This document shows positions 8,401 through 13,950 of a stretch of 15,785 nucleotides of DNA, in pieces. The notes under the pieces were generated by a model. That model was not told the DNA's origin. It saw nothing but the letters and a program-made list of their open reading frames with translations, and did not search any database. The position numbers were made by a program, and so were the translations under genes. This DNA comes from CAYLNK01 sp964384675. Lineage in GTDB: Bacteria; Acidobacteriota; Thermoanaerobaculia; UBA5066. Position 1 is the stretch's first letter. The number at the start of each line of letters is the position of its first letter. The stretch lies in NCBI GenBank assembly GCA_964384675.1, contig CAYLNK010000134.1:1-15785 (forward strand), given 5' to 3'.

Positions 8401-8916
8401 GCGGGAGGAGGCGCGAGCTACGCCGGCTCCCTCCACGTGGAGGTGGCCGGAGCGGATGTGAGCCAGACGTTCGCGGGTGCCCGGACGGCCGCGCAGTCGC
8501 CGTCGACCACGCAGCCCGGACAGTTCGGGCTCTTCACGCCGGCGTTCTACGGGGGCGCCGAGGCCGCCGACGAGGCGTACGTCTACGGCCTCCGCGCCGA
8601 CGCCGCCAACCGGTCCAACGTCGCGGTCGTCAACACCGCCGTCACGCCGGAGATCGGGTCGATCACGCTTCGCCTCCAGGCGTACGACGGCGACGCCGGG
8701 GGCGTCGCGGCGGGGGCCGTGGAGTCGGTGACCCTGGGGCCCGGCGAGTGGAAGCAGCTGGGGGGCTTCCTGGCCGGGAAGGGTGTGAGGAACGGCTGGG
8801 TGAGGATCACGAGGGTCTCCGGCACGGCGCCGTGGATCGCGTACGGCGCGATCAACGATGGCGGCGCGCCGGGCGAGCGGACGGGGGATGGGGCGTACGT
8901 CCCGATGAGTCTGTAG
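5407..8916 (+). CDS. Large Asp-box (BNR) beta-propeller lipoprotein with duplicated C-terminal module
   Basis: An exported 1169-residue protein, probably on the cell surface or in the periplasm. The signal peptide ends in lipobox VSSC, so Cys24 is the likely lipidation site. Residues of about 90-675 form propeller blades marked by ten Asp-boxes of the form YRSTDGGASF, starting near residues 245, 286, 331, 372, 415 (degenerate), 455, 499, 540, 590 and 632. The spacing of 38-50 residues is one blade-repeat each. Residues of about 679-920 and 921-1169 are two diverged copies of one beta-rich module; matching landmarks are LTNRGTS/LTNASAK, VIPDAIGYLR/IQPNAIAYLR and AYAAINDN/AYGAINDG. No sialidase active-site set (Arg triad, RIP motif) is apparent, so binding rather than hydrolysis is inferred. 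GGAGG precedes the ATG by 4 nt. Confidence 0.88.
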   Translation: MAVVRAVVVASLCVLLMGLLVSSCGLPVDVELGELPTDPPVSVADVSPAPVDFVLFPDLACDLDLDGSPEDYSDTVIAATDDGLDVADGGDAGFTDVAFQQAWRPLLENGSRARDAIVPAGVACDGSSAYLWGTGGLYEVRSGDKTFLPFSLPQDVAGNQISRIVEPPAGNRAAQASSGRILAGLVNTTGSLGAAMLLCEKASRECVKRPAGLPATTGFGEGARDFVVTPGGAIVAGMAGKTPIYRSTDGGASFSPGGTGMTDFASVRRFQVSGGVIVAAANVSMWRSVDEGISFSRVTSGLPGSFSVGDLAARGGTLYAGVTTSSTPSLYRSLDGGASWVAAGGSLSPATQVRGVRATSRGVFVATNAGVFRSTDEGASFAPYNRNLFRSSVVKVATDGDTVFAGTFRNVRGLATSTDQGRTFAGTNDALRYKLVRAIWVQGTTVLGAGEDGIFRSVDRGATFAPLTGSGLPTNGPYVYAFAQTGTTLLAALNTGLVYRSTDAGATWASSSKGLPANAGGYSMAVQGGTVILGANSRVYRSTDAGVSWSAGGVPSPGQGGFLVYSLLVSGSSLLAGLYGFGSPDTHGLYRSTDVGMTWEPAQNGIPSNTPVNALAAAGSTLFAGVQKSGLFRSTDGGATWSLFERRLAPQPIFSLAATADRLYVGTGAHGLVSIPLAHRAWRLVPIVLDVDTGSAHYTTELALTNRGTSAVQATLQYTASIGSGSGSAVATLAAGQQLVIPDAIGYLRTGGVPIPTGASVGGTLLVTFTGPSSRDAVSVTARTTTATAAPQPAGAAGLAYSGVDPALLWNGKLTLFGLRSSAADRTNVAVYSASSVPVTLKVTAHSGDGSGASAVVASADELPAWGWKQYDGVLARAGFANGWVTVERVSAGGSFGAYAAINDNGTSDGSFVLPVGAEPRPPYLNVPALVETATFLSELVLTNASAKPATFRLSYRESLSPAGGAGGTASVTVAAGTQVIQPNAIAYLRSLGLTIGTAGGGASYAGSLHVEVAGADVSQTFAGARTAAQSPSTTQPGQFGLFTPAFYGGAEAADEAYVYGLRADAANRSNVAVVNTAVTPEIGSITLRLQAYDGDAGGVAAGAVESVTLGPGEWKQLGGFLAGKGVRNGWVRITRVSGTAPWIAYGAINDGGAPGERTGDGAYVPMSL

Positions 8917-8924
8917 TACCCGGG

Positions 8925-9214
8925 GGGACCTCCGAGACCGGTCCCCCCGAGCCCCCCTTGGCCGGGCTGTCGCTGCCGAAGCGGGACCTCCGGGACCGGT
9001 CCCCCCGAGCCCCCCTTGGCCGGGCGGTCGTTGCCGAAGCGGGACCTCCGAGACCGGTCCCCCCGAGCCCCCCTTGGCCGGGCGGTCGCTGCCGAAGCGG
9101 GACCTCCGGGACCGGTCCCCCCGAGCCCCCCTTGGCCGGGCGGTCGTTGCCGAAGCGGGACCTCCGAGACCGGTCCCCCCGAGCCCCCCTCGGCCGGGCG
9201 GTCGCTGTCGAAGC
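8925..9214. repeat. Five tandem copies of a 58-bp repeat
   Basis: Copies start at 8925, 8983, 9041, 9099 and 9157 with no spacers. Two variants alternate: A (CCTCCGAGACC with GTCGCTG) in copies 1, 3 and 5, and B (CCTCCGGGACC with GTCGTTG) in copies 2 and 4. The linked differences are at unit positions 11 and 49. Copies 2 and 4 are identical. Copy 1 has one private change (position 44) and copy 5 two (35 and 52). Each B unit holds the perfect palindrome GGGACCGGTCCC, and each unit holds CCCCCCGAGCCCCCC, giving two G6 runs on the minus strand. The unit has no stop codon in any of six frames, and 58 is not a multiple of 3. The array starts 8 nt after the Asp-box gene stop. Confidence 0.97.
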
Positions 9215-9229
9215 CCGAGGGCCGCCTGC

Positions 9230-9235
9230 TACGAT
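9230..9235 (+). promoter_or_regulatory. Candidate -10 hexamer TACGAT of the dus gene
   Basis: TACGAT matches TATAAT at the key first, second, fifth and sixth positions. Transcription 7 nt downstream would begin near 9242, inside the left arm of the palindrome. No convincing -35 is seen; that region would fall at the end of repeat copy 5. Confidence 0.35.
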
Positions 9236-9237
9236 CA

Positions 9238-9267
9238 TCGGCTCCGCCCGGCGCCGGGCGGAGCCGA
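9238..9267. repeat. 30-bp perfect palindrome in the dus leader
   Basis: The arm TCGGCTCCGCCCGGC is followed immediately by its exact reverse complement, giving a fully GC-rich dyad centred between 9252 and 9253. It ends 7 nt before the dus ATG. The only Shine-Dalgarno-like sequence, GGAG at 9260-9263, lies in the right arm and would be paired if the RNA folds. It could be a 5' mRNA hairpin, a protein-binding site, or both. Confidence 0.9.
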
Positions 9268-9274
9268 GACCAGC

Positions 9275-10348
9275 ATGCCTCTCACCTACCAGAGCCCCGG
9301 CACACGCCCCGTCACGTTCGACCCGCCGCTCGTCCTGGCGCCGATGGCGGGGATCACCGACATGACGTACCGGCTGCTCCTCCGCCGCATCGGCGGGGTG
9401 GGGCTCGTCACGATGGAGTTCGTCTCGTCCGAGGGGCTCACCCGCGGCAACCGCCGCACCGAGCGCCTCCTCCGCTTCGATCCCGACGAGCGCCCGCTCT
9501 CCGTCCAGATCTACGGCGCCGACGCGGAACGGATGGCGATCGCCGCCGAGCGCGTCGAGGAGATGCAGGTCGACGTCTGCGACATCAACATGGGCTGTCC
9601 GGCCAACAAGGTGCTCAAGGGGTGCGCGGGGGCCGGCCTGATGCGGGACCTCGGCCGCGCCCGCGGGATCATCGCCGCCTGCCGCAAGGCGCTGCCCACG
9701 ACGCCGCTGACGGTGAAGTTCCGGCTGGGCCTCACCGACCAGACGATCAACTACCTGGAGCTGGCCCGGATCTGCGAGGGGGAGGGCGTCGCCGCGGTCG
9801 CCTGTCACGCCCGCACGGCCAAGCAGATGTACACCGGCCGCGCCGACTGGAGCCGCATCGCACGCCTGAAGGAGGCCGTCTCGATCCCGGTCGTCGGGAA
9901 CGGGGACGTGGAGACGCCCGAGGACGTCCTCGAGATGCTCCGCCAGACCGGCTGCGACGCGGTGATGTGCGGCCGCGCGACGATGAAGAATCCGTGGATC
10001 TTCCGGCAGGCGGCGGAGCTGCTGGCCGGGCGCGCCTACCACGAGGCGACGCTCGAGGAGCGGCGCGCGGTGATCCTGGACCACTTTCGCCTGATCGAGC
10101 GGAACGACGGCGACGAGCGGCGCCTGGTGATGGGAAAGCTGCGCACGTTCACCGGCTGGTACACCCGCGGGCTGCCGCACGGGGCCGAGCTGCGCCGCCG
10201 GATCGCCTCGCTGGACGGCCCGCAGGCGTTCCTGGACGCGGTCGAGGCGTTCTTCGAGGCGCACCGGCTGGGGCGCTTCGCGCCCGCTCCGGCGTCCGCC
10301 CAGGCCGACACCGGAACCGCCGGAGCCGCCGAGACCGCCGCCGCGTAG
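9275..10348 (+). CDS. dusB: tRNA-dihydrouridine synthase (DusB-type)
   Basis: FMN-dependent, NADPH-driven reduction of uridine to dihydrouridine in tRNA D-loops. The 357-residue product has the Dus TIM-barrel landmarks: LAPMAGITDMTYR near residue 21, VQIYGADAE, the catalytic Cys108 in NMGCPANKV, LTVKFRLG, CHARTAKQMYTG, VVGNGDVETPED, and the FMN-phosphate region CDAVMCGRATMKNPWIF. A helical domain follows, and the last 25 or so residues are an Ala-rich tail (PASAQADTGTAGAAETAAA), probably disordered. Assignment to DusB over other Dus groups rests on the NMGCPANKV context and is less sure than the family. ATG 9275 fits the expected N-terminus; the ribosome site is weak or buried in the palindrome just upstream. 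It does not overlap its neighbours. Confidence 0.93.
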   Translation: MPLTYQSPGTRPVTFDPPLVLAPMAGITDMTYRLLLRRIGGVGLVTMEFVSSEGLTRGNRRTERLLRFDPDERPLSVQIYGADAERMAIAAERVEEMQVDVCDINMGCPANKVLKGCAGAGLMRDLGRARGIIAACRKALPTTPLTVKFRLGLTDQTINYLELARICEGEGVAAVACHARTAKQMYTGRADWSRIARLKEAVSIPVVGNGDVETPEDVLEMLRQTGCDAVMCGRATMKNPWIFRQAAELLAGRAYHEATLEERRAVILDHFRLIERNDGDERRLVMGKLRTFTGWYTRGLPHGAELRRRIASLDGPQAFLDAVEAFFEAHRLGRFAPAPASAQADTGTAGAAETAAA

Positions 10349-10370
10349 GCGAGACCCCGGGGGAGGACGT

Positions 10371-10382
10371 CCGCCGCGGCGG
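10371..10382. repeat. 12-bp palindrome CCGCCGCGGCGG between dus and the VWA gene
   Basis: A perfect dyad 23 nt after the dus stop codon. It has no loop spacing and no T tract, so a terminator role is weak. GC-rich dyads of this length are not rare in such DNA. Confidence 0.4.
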
Positions 10383-10413
10383 CGGGCTTGCATCTTCCGT
10401 CCGGATGCGCCCG

Positions 10414-10419
10414 TACCAT
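10414..10419 (+). promoter_or_regulatory. -10-like hexamer TACCAT before the VWA gene
   Basis: TACCAT (4 of 6 to TATAAT) ends 6 nt before ATG 10426, with no ribosome-binding sequence between. Initiation 7 nt downstream would fall on the A of the ATG. This supports 10426 over the in-frame ATG at 10405. Confidence 0.35.
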
Positions 10420-10425
10420 GTGACC

Positions 10426-12324
10426 ATGACGCGTCTCGCCGCCGCCCTCCTCCTCGGTCTCGGCCTCCCCCTGCTCGCCCAGGCCCCGTCCGCCACGCAG
10501 TCGACGAAGATCGACGCGGGACCGGTGTCGGTCCCGCTCACCGTGCGGGAGGAGTACCTCGGGAAGAGCGGGGAGAAGACGGTCGTCCGCTTCCGGCTCT
10601 CGATGTCGAAGGCCGACGTGAGGGCGAAGCTGAACGCCGCGCCGCGTGTCTACACGTTCACGCTCGTCGGGGAATCGAAGGACGCCGCGGGGAAGGTCCT
10701 CGAGACGTTCCACATCCCGATCGACCTCGACCTCTCCGAGGCCGAGGTCGGCAAGCCGCTCGCCGCCAGCTTCCTGAAGGCCCTGCCGCCGGGGCCGCAG
10801 GTGCTCCAGCTGAGGGTCGAGGGGGTGACCGGGAGCGCGGTGGCGATGCGGGCCATCGACCTCGCCGTCCCGACGATGCAGGGGGAGTTCCGGGCCGAGG
10901 ACGCGGGCCTCGACACGGCGGGGCAGCCGACGGCGATGGCGGTGATCCTCGAGTCGGAGAACCAGGAGAAGGCGCCGACCGGCCCCGTGGGCGACCTCGT
11001 GAAGATCCTCGCCCCCAAGAAGGAGGTCCCGGTCGGACTGCTGCGCGTCGACTGCGAGGTGAAGCCCCCGGTGACACGCGTCGAGTTCTTCCTCGAGGAC
11101 AAGAAGATCCTGGTGCGAAACCGCGAGCCGTACACGGTGGAGCTGGACCTCGGGAACATCCCGAAGAAGCAGACGTTGAAGGCCCTCGGCTTCGACAGGC
11201 TCGGGAACTACGTCGACTCCGACGCCTGGGCGATCAACGAGAGGGACGCCCGCCTCGCCGTGCGGATCCTGGAGCTGCCCTCGAAGCTGGGAGACGTCGT
11301 CGAGCTGAAGGTGACCGTGCAGTCGATCGCGGGTGGCGTGGCCAAGGGGCTGAAGCTGTTCGCCGACAACACGCTCCTCAAGGAGTGGTCCGCCCCGCCC
11401 TACACGGCCACCGTGCCCGCCGAGAAGCTGAAGAAGGCGACGCTGCTGCGGGCGACCGCCCTCGACGAGGAAGGGAAGGAGTTCTCGGACGTCAAGTTCC
11501 TGAAGGGGGAGTCGCGGTTCCTCTCCAAGGTGGAGGTGAACCTCGTCGAGCTGAACATCTCGGTGCTCGACCCGGAGAAGCGGTTCGTGAAGGGGCTCGA
11601 GGAGGCCGACTTCACGGTCCTGGAGGACGGGGTCGTGCAGAAGCCGACGAGCTTCGAGTTCGCCGAGTCGCTGCCCATCTCGGTCGGCATCGTCATCGAC
11701 GGCTCCGGCTCGATGAAGGACTCGATGCCGCTCGTGCACCAGGCCGCCACGGAGTTCATCGAGAAGCTCGTCGCCACCGAGAAGGACCAGGGCTTCGTGA
11801 TGGAGTTCCGCGAGGGGCCGCAGCTCCTCTCGCCGATGACGCATCGCAAGTCCGACCTGGTGCGCGCCATCGCCGAGACGTCGGCCCGGGGCGCGACCGC
11901 GCTCTACGACTCGGTCGTCATGGCGCTCTATCAGTTCCGGAGCGTGCCGGGCCGCAAGGCGCTCGTCATCCTGACCGACGGGAAGGACAACCACAGCCAC
12001 AGCGACTACGACATCGTGCGGCGCTACGCGCGCTCGGCCGGCGTCCCGGTCTTCTTCATCGGCCTCGACCTGTCGTTCCTCGAGGTGGGGCTGAAGTCGA
12101 AGATGAACGAGCTGGCGGCGGACACCGGCGCGGAGGCGTTCTTCGTCGGCAACGCCAAGGGTCTCCCGGAGATCTACCGGAAGATCGAGACCGAGCTGCG
12201 CTCCCAGTACTTCGTGCGCTACCTCACCGAGTCGAAGAAGCCGGAGGAAGAGTTCCGCGCGGTGGAGGTGCGGCTGAAGGACCCGAAGCTGCGCGCCAAG
12301 ACGATCCGGGGGTACTTCCCGTGA
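10426..12324 (+). CDS. Secreted VWA-domain protein (Acidobacterial VWFA-related type)
   Basis: A 632-residue exported protein with a Sec signal peptide (MTRLAAALLLGLGLPLLAQA, cleaved after AQA). Residues of about 25-150 form a beta domain with an LPPGPQVLQLRVEG strand. Ig-like segments follow, for example VTRVEFFLEDKKIL and a second at about 280-360. Then comes the lineage-typical lead-in VEVNLVELNISVLD...FTVLEDG, and a von Willebrand A domain from about 415. Its metal-ion-dependent adhesion site is intact: Asp425-Ser427-Ser429 in DGSGSM, Thr491 in RGATALYD, Asp518 in LTDGKDN. This should bind a divalent metal and a protein partner outside the cytoplasm; the partner is unknown. It lies 77 nt after dus and ends 4 nt from the convergent methyltransferase gene. 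ATG 10405 is an alternative start. Confidence 0.92.
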   Translation: MTRLAAALLLGLGLPLLAQAPSATQSTKIDAGPVSVPLTVREEYLGKSGEKTVVRFRLSMSKADVRAKLNAAPRVYTFTLVGESKDAAGKVLETFHIPIDLDLSEAEVGKPLAASFLKALPPGPQVLQLRVEGVTGSAVAMRAIDLAVPTMQGEFRAEDAGLDTAGQPTAMAVILESENQEKAPTGPVGDLVKILAPKKEVPVGLLRVDCEVKPPVTRVEFFLEDKKILVRNREPYTVELDLGNIPKKQTLKALGFDRLGNYVDSDAWAINERDARLAVRILELPSKLGDVVELKVTVQSIAGGVAKGLKLFADNTLLKEWSAPPYTATVPAEKLKKATLLRATALDEEGKEFSDVKFLKGESRFLSKVEVNLVELNISVLDPEKRFVKGLEEADFTVLEDGVVQKPTSFEFAESLPISVGIVIDGSGSMKDSMPLVHQAATEFIEKLVATEKDQGFVMEFREGPQLLSPMTHRKSDLVRAIAETSARGATALYDSVVMALYQFRSVPGRKALVILTDGKDNHSHSDYDIVRRYARSAGVPVFFIGLDLSFLEVGLKSKMNELAADTGAEAFFVGNAKGLPEIYRKIETELRSQYFVRYLTESKKPEEEFRAVEVRLKDPKLRAKTIRGYFP

Positions 12325-12334
12325 GTGATCACTC
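12323..12334. repeat. 12-bp palindrome holding both convergent stop codons
   Basis: GAGTGATCACTC is a perfect dyad centred between 12328 and 12329. It contains most of the TGA of the VWA gene (12322-12324) and all of the TGA of the methyltransferase gene (12329-12331, minus strand). Only 4 nt separate the two genes, so no ordinary terminator fits here. Confidence 0.6.
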
Positions 12335-13174
12335 TGCCGGCCCCAGCATCCGGCGGATCGCGGCCGTGTGCGAAGGACGCGTGCCGCAGCATCCGCCGAC
12401 GAGCGTCGCGCCGGCGCGGATCCACTCCCGGGCCAGCTCCGCGTAGCCGACAGGATCGATCGGCTCGGTGTACCGCTCGCCCGCCTCGTCGAGCGGGAGG
12501 CCGGTGTTGCCGTACGCGGCCAGCGGGAGCCCGGGCGCGGCGGCCGAGAGGAGCCCGACGTCGGCGCGGAGGCGGCGGGCCGGAACGCAGTTGACACCGA
12601 GCGCGTCGGGCCGGACGGGGAGAGAGCGCGCCGCGCCGGCGAGCGGCTCGCCCGAGAGGAGGCCCCCGCGGCCGTCCGTGGTGACGCAGGCGACGACGGG
12701 CAGGCCCGTCTCCGCCGCGGCCACGACGGCCGCGACCAGCTCACGGACGGTACCGATCGTCTCGACCAGGATCAGGTCGACACCCGCCTCCGCGAGCCGC
12801 CGGGCCTGCTCGCGGTGCCCGCGGGCGAGGTCCTCGCCACCGGGGACGAGGTCGGGACGCCAGCAGTCCGCGAGCGGGGCCAGGGAGCCGGCCACCCAGC
12901 GGGCGCCGGAGGCGCGGGCCAGCTCCACGGCCCGGAGGGTCCAGCCGCTCCGTCCGTGTGTGCGGAAGGTGCAGGCGGTGACGACGTCGGCCCCGGCCGC
13001 CACCTCCTCGGCGTGGAGCGCGGACAGGAGCAACGGCGCGTCGACGACGGCGCGCGCGCTGAAGAGGGGGGGAGAGGTGTCGGCGCCGCGGCGCGTCAGC
13101 TCGGTCCCGGTGGCGCCGTCGAGGAGGAGCGGAGGGCCGTGCGCGAGCCGATCGCGAAGGCCGCGGCACGTCAC
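12329..13174 (-). CDS. Homocysteine S-methyltransferase family protein
   Basis: A zinc-dependent methyltransferase expected to methylate homocysteine to methionine, probably from S-methylmethionine or SAM as in MmuM. The 281-residue protein is one HMT barrel: DGATGTEL at residues 19-26, TACTFRT at 67-72, VETIGTVREL at 138-147, and the three zinc-ligand cysteines Cys196 in GVNC and Cys262/Cys263 in GGCCGT near the C-terminus. It lacks the folate, cobalamin and activation domains of MetH. The GTG start at 13174 overlaps the TGA of the regulator gene upstream as GTGA, so translation is coupled. An open frame continues upstream through the regulator gene but is only a shadow of it. The methyl donor cannot be told from sequence. 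Confidence 0.88.
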   Translation of the reverse strand: MTCRGLRDRLAHGPPLLLDGATGTELTRRGADTSPPLFSARAVVDAPLLLSALHAEEVAAGADVVTACTFRTHGRSGWTLRAVELARASGARWVAGSLAPLADCWRPDLVPGGEDLARGHREQARRLAEAGVDLILVETIGTVRELVAAVVAAAETGLPVVACVTTDGRGGLLSGEPLAGAARSLPVRPDALGVNCVPARRLRADVGLLSAAAPGLPLAAYGNTGLPLDEAGERYTEPIDPVGYAELAREWIRAGATLVGGCCGTRPSHTAAIRRMLGPAE

Positions 13175-13881
13175 GGGGCCGGTGTCTGCCCGAACCGTGC
13201 GCCGAACGCGAGCGCGACGAGGGCCGCGCGGTTCCTGGCGCCGGTCTTCCGGTAGGCGCTCGCCAGGTGCGAGCGGACCGTCTCGATCGAGAGCCCGAGG
13301 CCCTCGCTCGCCTCGCGGTTCGTGCAGCCGGCCACGACGAGGCCGACGACGCTGGTCTCCATCCGGGTGAGCCCGAACCGCGCGAGGGACGCCGGGTCCA
13401 CCAGGGCCGGTCCGTCCGCGGGGATCACGAAGACGACGGCCCCCTCGTCGCCCTCGGGCAATCCGTCCGCCACCTCGGCCGGCACGAAGCGGAGGGAGGT
13501 CTTCCGGTCCGGGTGAGGCAGGACCGGGGCCGCCCCCTCCGGACCGTCGCGTGCCGCACGCGCCGCCGCGGCGAGGACCGAGGCGGTGATCGCCGGCCCG
13601 CCGAACAGCTCCCGCGCCGCGCGGTTCGTCGTCAGGAGGCGCCCCTCGTCGTCCAGGATGAGCGCGGCCACCGGGATGTGGTCGAGCGCGGCCTCGAGGG
13701 TCCGGGCGCGGCGGGCCACCTCGTCCAGCATCCGTTTGGTCGATTCGAGGTCCTCCAGGAGCGGCAGGACCAGGCGGCCGAACGCGAGCTCGCTCTCGGT
13801 GAACCCGACGGCGTCCTCCAGCGAACGGGCCCCGCCCGACTGGAGCCGCTCCCACAGCCTGCGGATCGCCTCGAACCTCAC
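13171..13881 (-). CDS. PAS-LuxR transcriptional regulator
   Basis: A 236-residue DNA-binding regulator. An N-terminal helical stretch rich in charged residues precedes a PAS domain at about 62-155 (LDHIPVAALILDDEGRLLTTNRAARELFG). A LuxR/GerE helix-turn-helix lies at about 171-226, with NREASEGLGLSIETVRSHL containing the scaffold and recognition helices. There is no receiver domain, so it is not a classic response regulator; the PAS domain probably senses a ligand or partner. The start is uncertain. GTG 13881 is preferred because TATAGT lies 7 nt upstream and would give a leaderless message; ATG 13908 would put that promoter inside the gene. It overlaps the methyltransferase gene by 4 nt and is divergent from the reductase gene. 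Confidence 0.85.
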   Translation of the reverse strand: MRFEAIRRLWERLQSGGARSLEDAVGFTESELAFGRLVLPLLEDLESTKRMLDEVARRARTLEAALDHIPVAALILDDEGRLLTTNRAARELFGGPAITASVLAAAARAARDGPEGAAPVLPHPDRKTSLRFVPAEVADGLPEGDEGAVVFVIPADGPALVDPASLARFGLTRMETSVVGLVVAGCTNREASEGLGLSIETVRSHLASAYRKTGARNRAALVALAFGARFGQTPAP

Positions 13882-13888
13882 GTGCACG

Positions 13889-13894
13889 ACTATA
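13889..13894 (-). promoter_or_regulatory. -10-like hexamer TATAGT before the luxR-type gene
   Basis: On the minus strand TATAGT (5 of 6 to TATAAT) ends 7 nt before the GTG at 13881. Initiation 7-8 nt downstream would fall on that GTG. No -35 hexamer is evident, but the dyad at 13909-13933 covers that position. Confidence 0.45.
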
Positions 13895-13908
13895 CGGAGA
13901 GAGGGCAC

Positions 13909-13933
13909 GCCGCGTCTCGCGCAGAAACGCGGC
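13909..13933. promoter_or_regulatory. 25-bp inverted repeat in the divergent promoter region (candidate operator)
   Basis: The arms GCCGCGT (13909-13915) and ACGCGGC (13927-13933) are perfect complements across 11 bp. The symmetry extends inward with TC at 13917-13918 matched by GA at 13924-13925. It lies between the two divergent -10 hexamers, overlaps the expected -35 region of both genes, and ends 3 nt before the reductase -10. The neighbouring gene encodes a LuxR-type HTH protein, whose family binds dyads of about 20 bp, so it is the obvious candidate ligand. Confidence 0.45.
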
Positions 13934-13936
13934 TGC

Positions 13937-13942
13937 TACACT
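13937..13942 (+). promoter_or_regulatory. -10-like hexamer TACACT before the reductase gene
   Basis: TACACT (4 of 6, with T1, A2 and T6 kept) ends 8 nt before ATG 13951, and the gap (TCCGCCGCC-like) has no ribosome-binding sequence. Initiation at 13949-13951 would make a leaderless or nearly leaderless mRNA. Confidence 0.4.
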
Positions 13943-13950
13943 CCGCCGCC

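Noticed and set aside
8925..9214. CRISPR array
   Set aside because: The units abut directly with no unique spacers, the unit is 58 bp, and no cas genes are near.
8914..9280. Readthrough of the Asp-box TAG into the open frame that leads to the VWA gene
   Set aside because: The frame is open, but the C-terminal module is complete at the stop and no recoding signal is visible.
6021..9365. 1114-residue plus-strand open frame overlapping the Asp-box gene and repeats
   Set aside because: Arg-rich product without recognisable domains; it is frame-shifted relative to the Asp-box repeats.
9016..10425. Upstream extension of the VWA frame through the repeats and dus
   Set aside because: The extension is an alternative-frame reading of dus. 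The signal peptide at 10426 fixes the real start.
13882..13950. SAM riboswitch controlling the methyltransferase operon
   Set aside because: The predicted leader is absent or only a few nt and the region is too short for any SAM aptamer.
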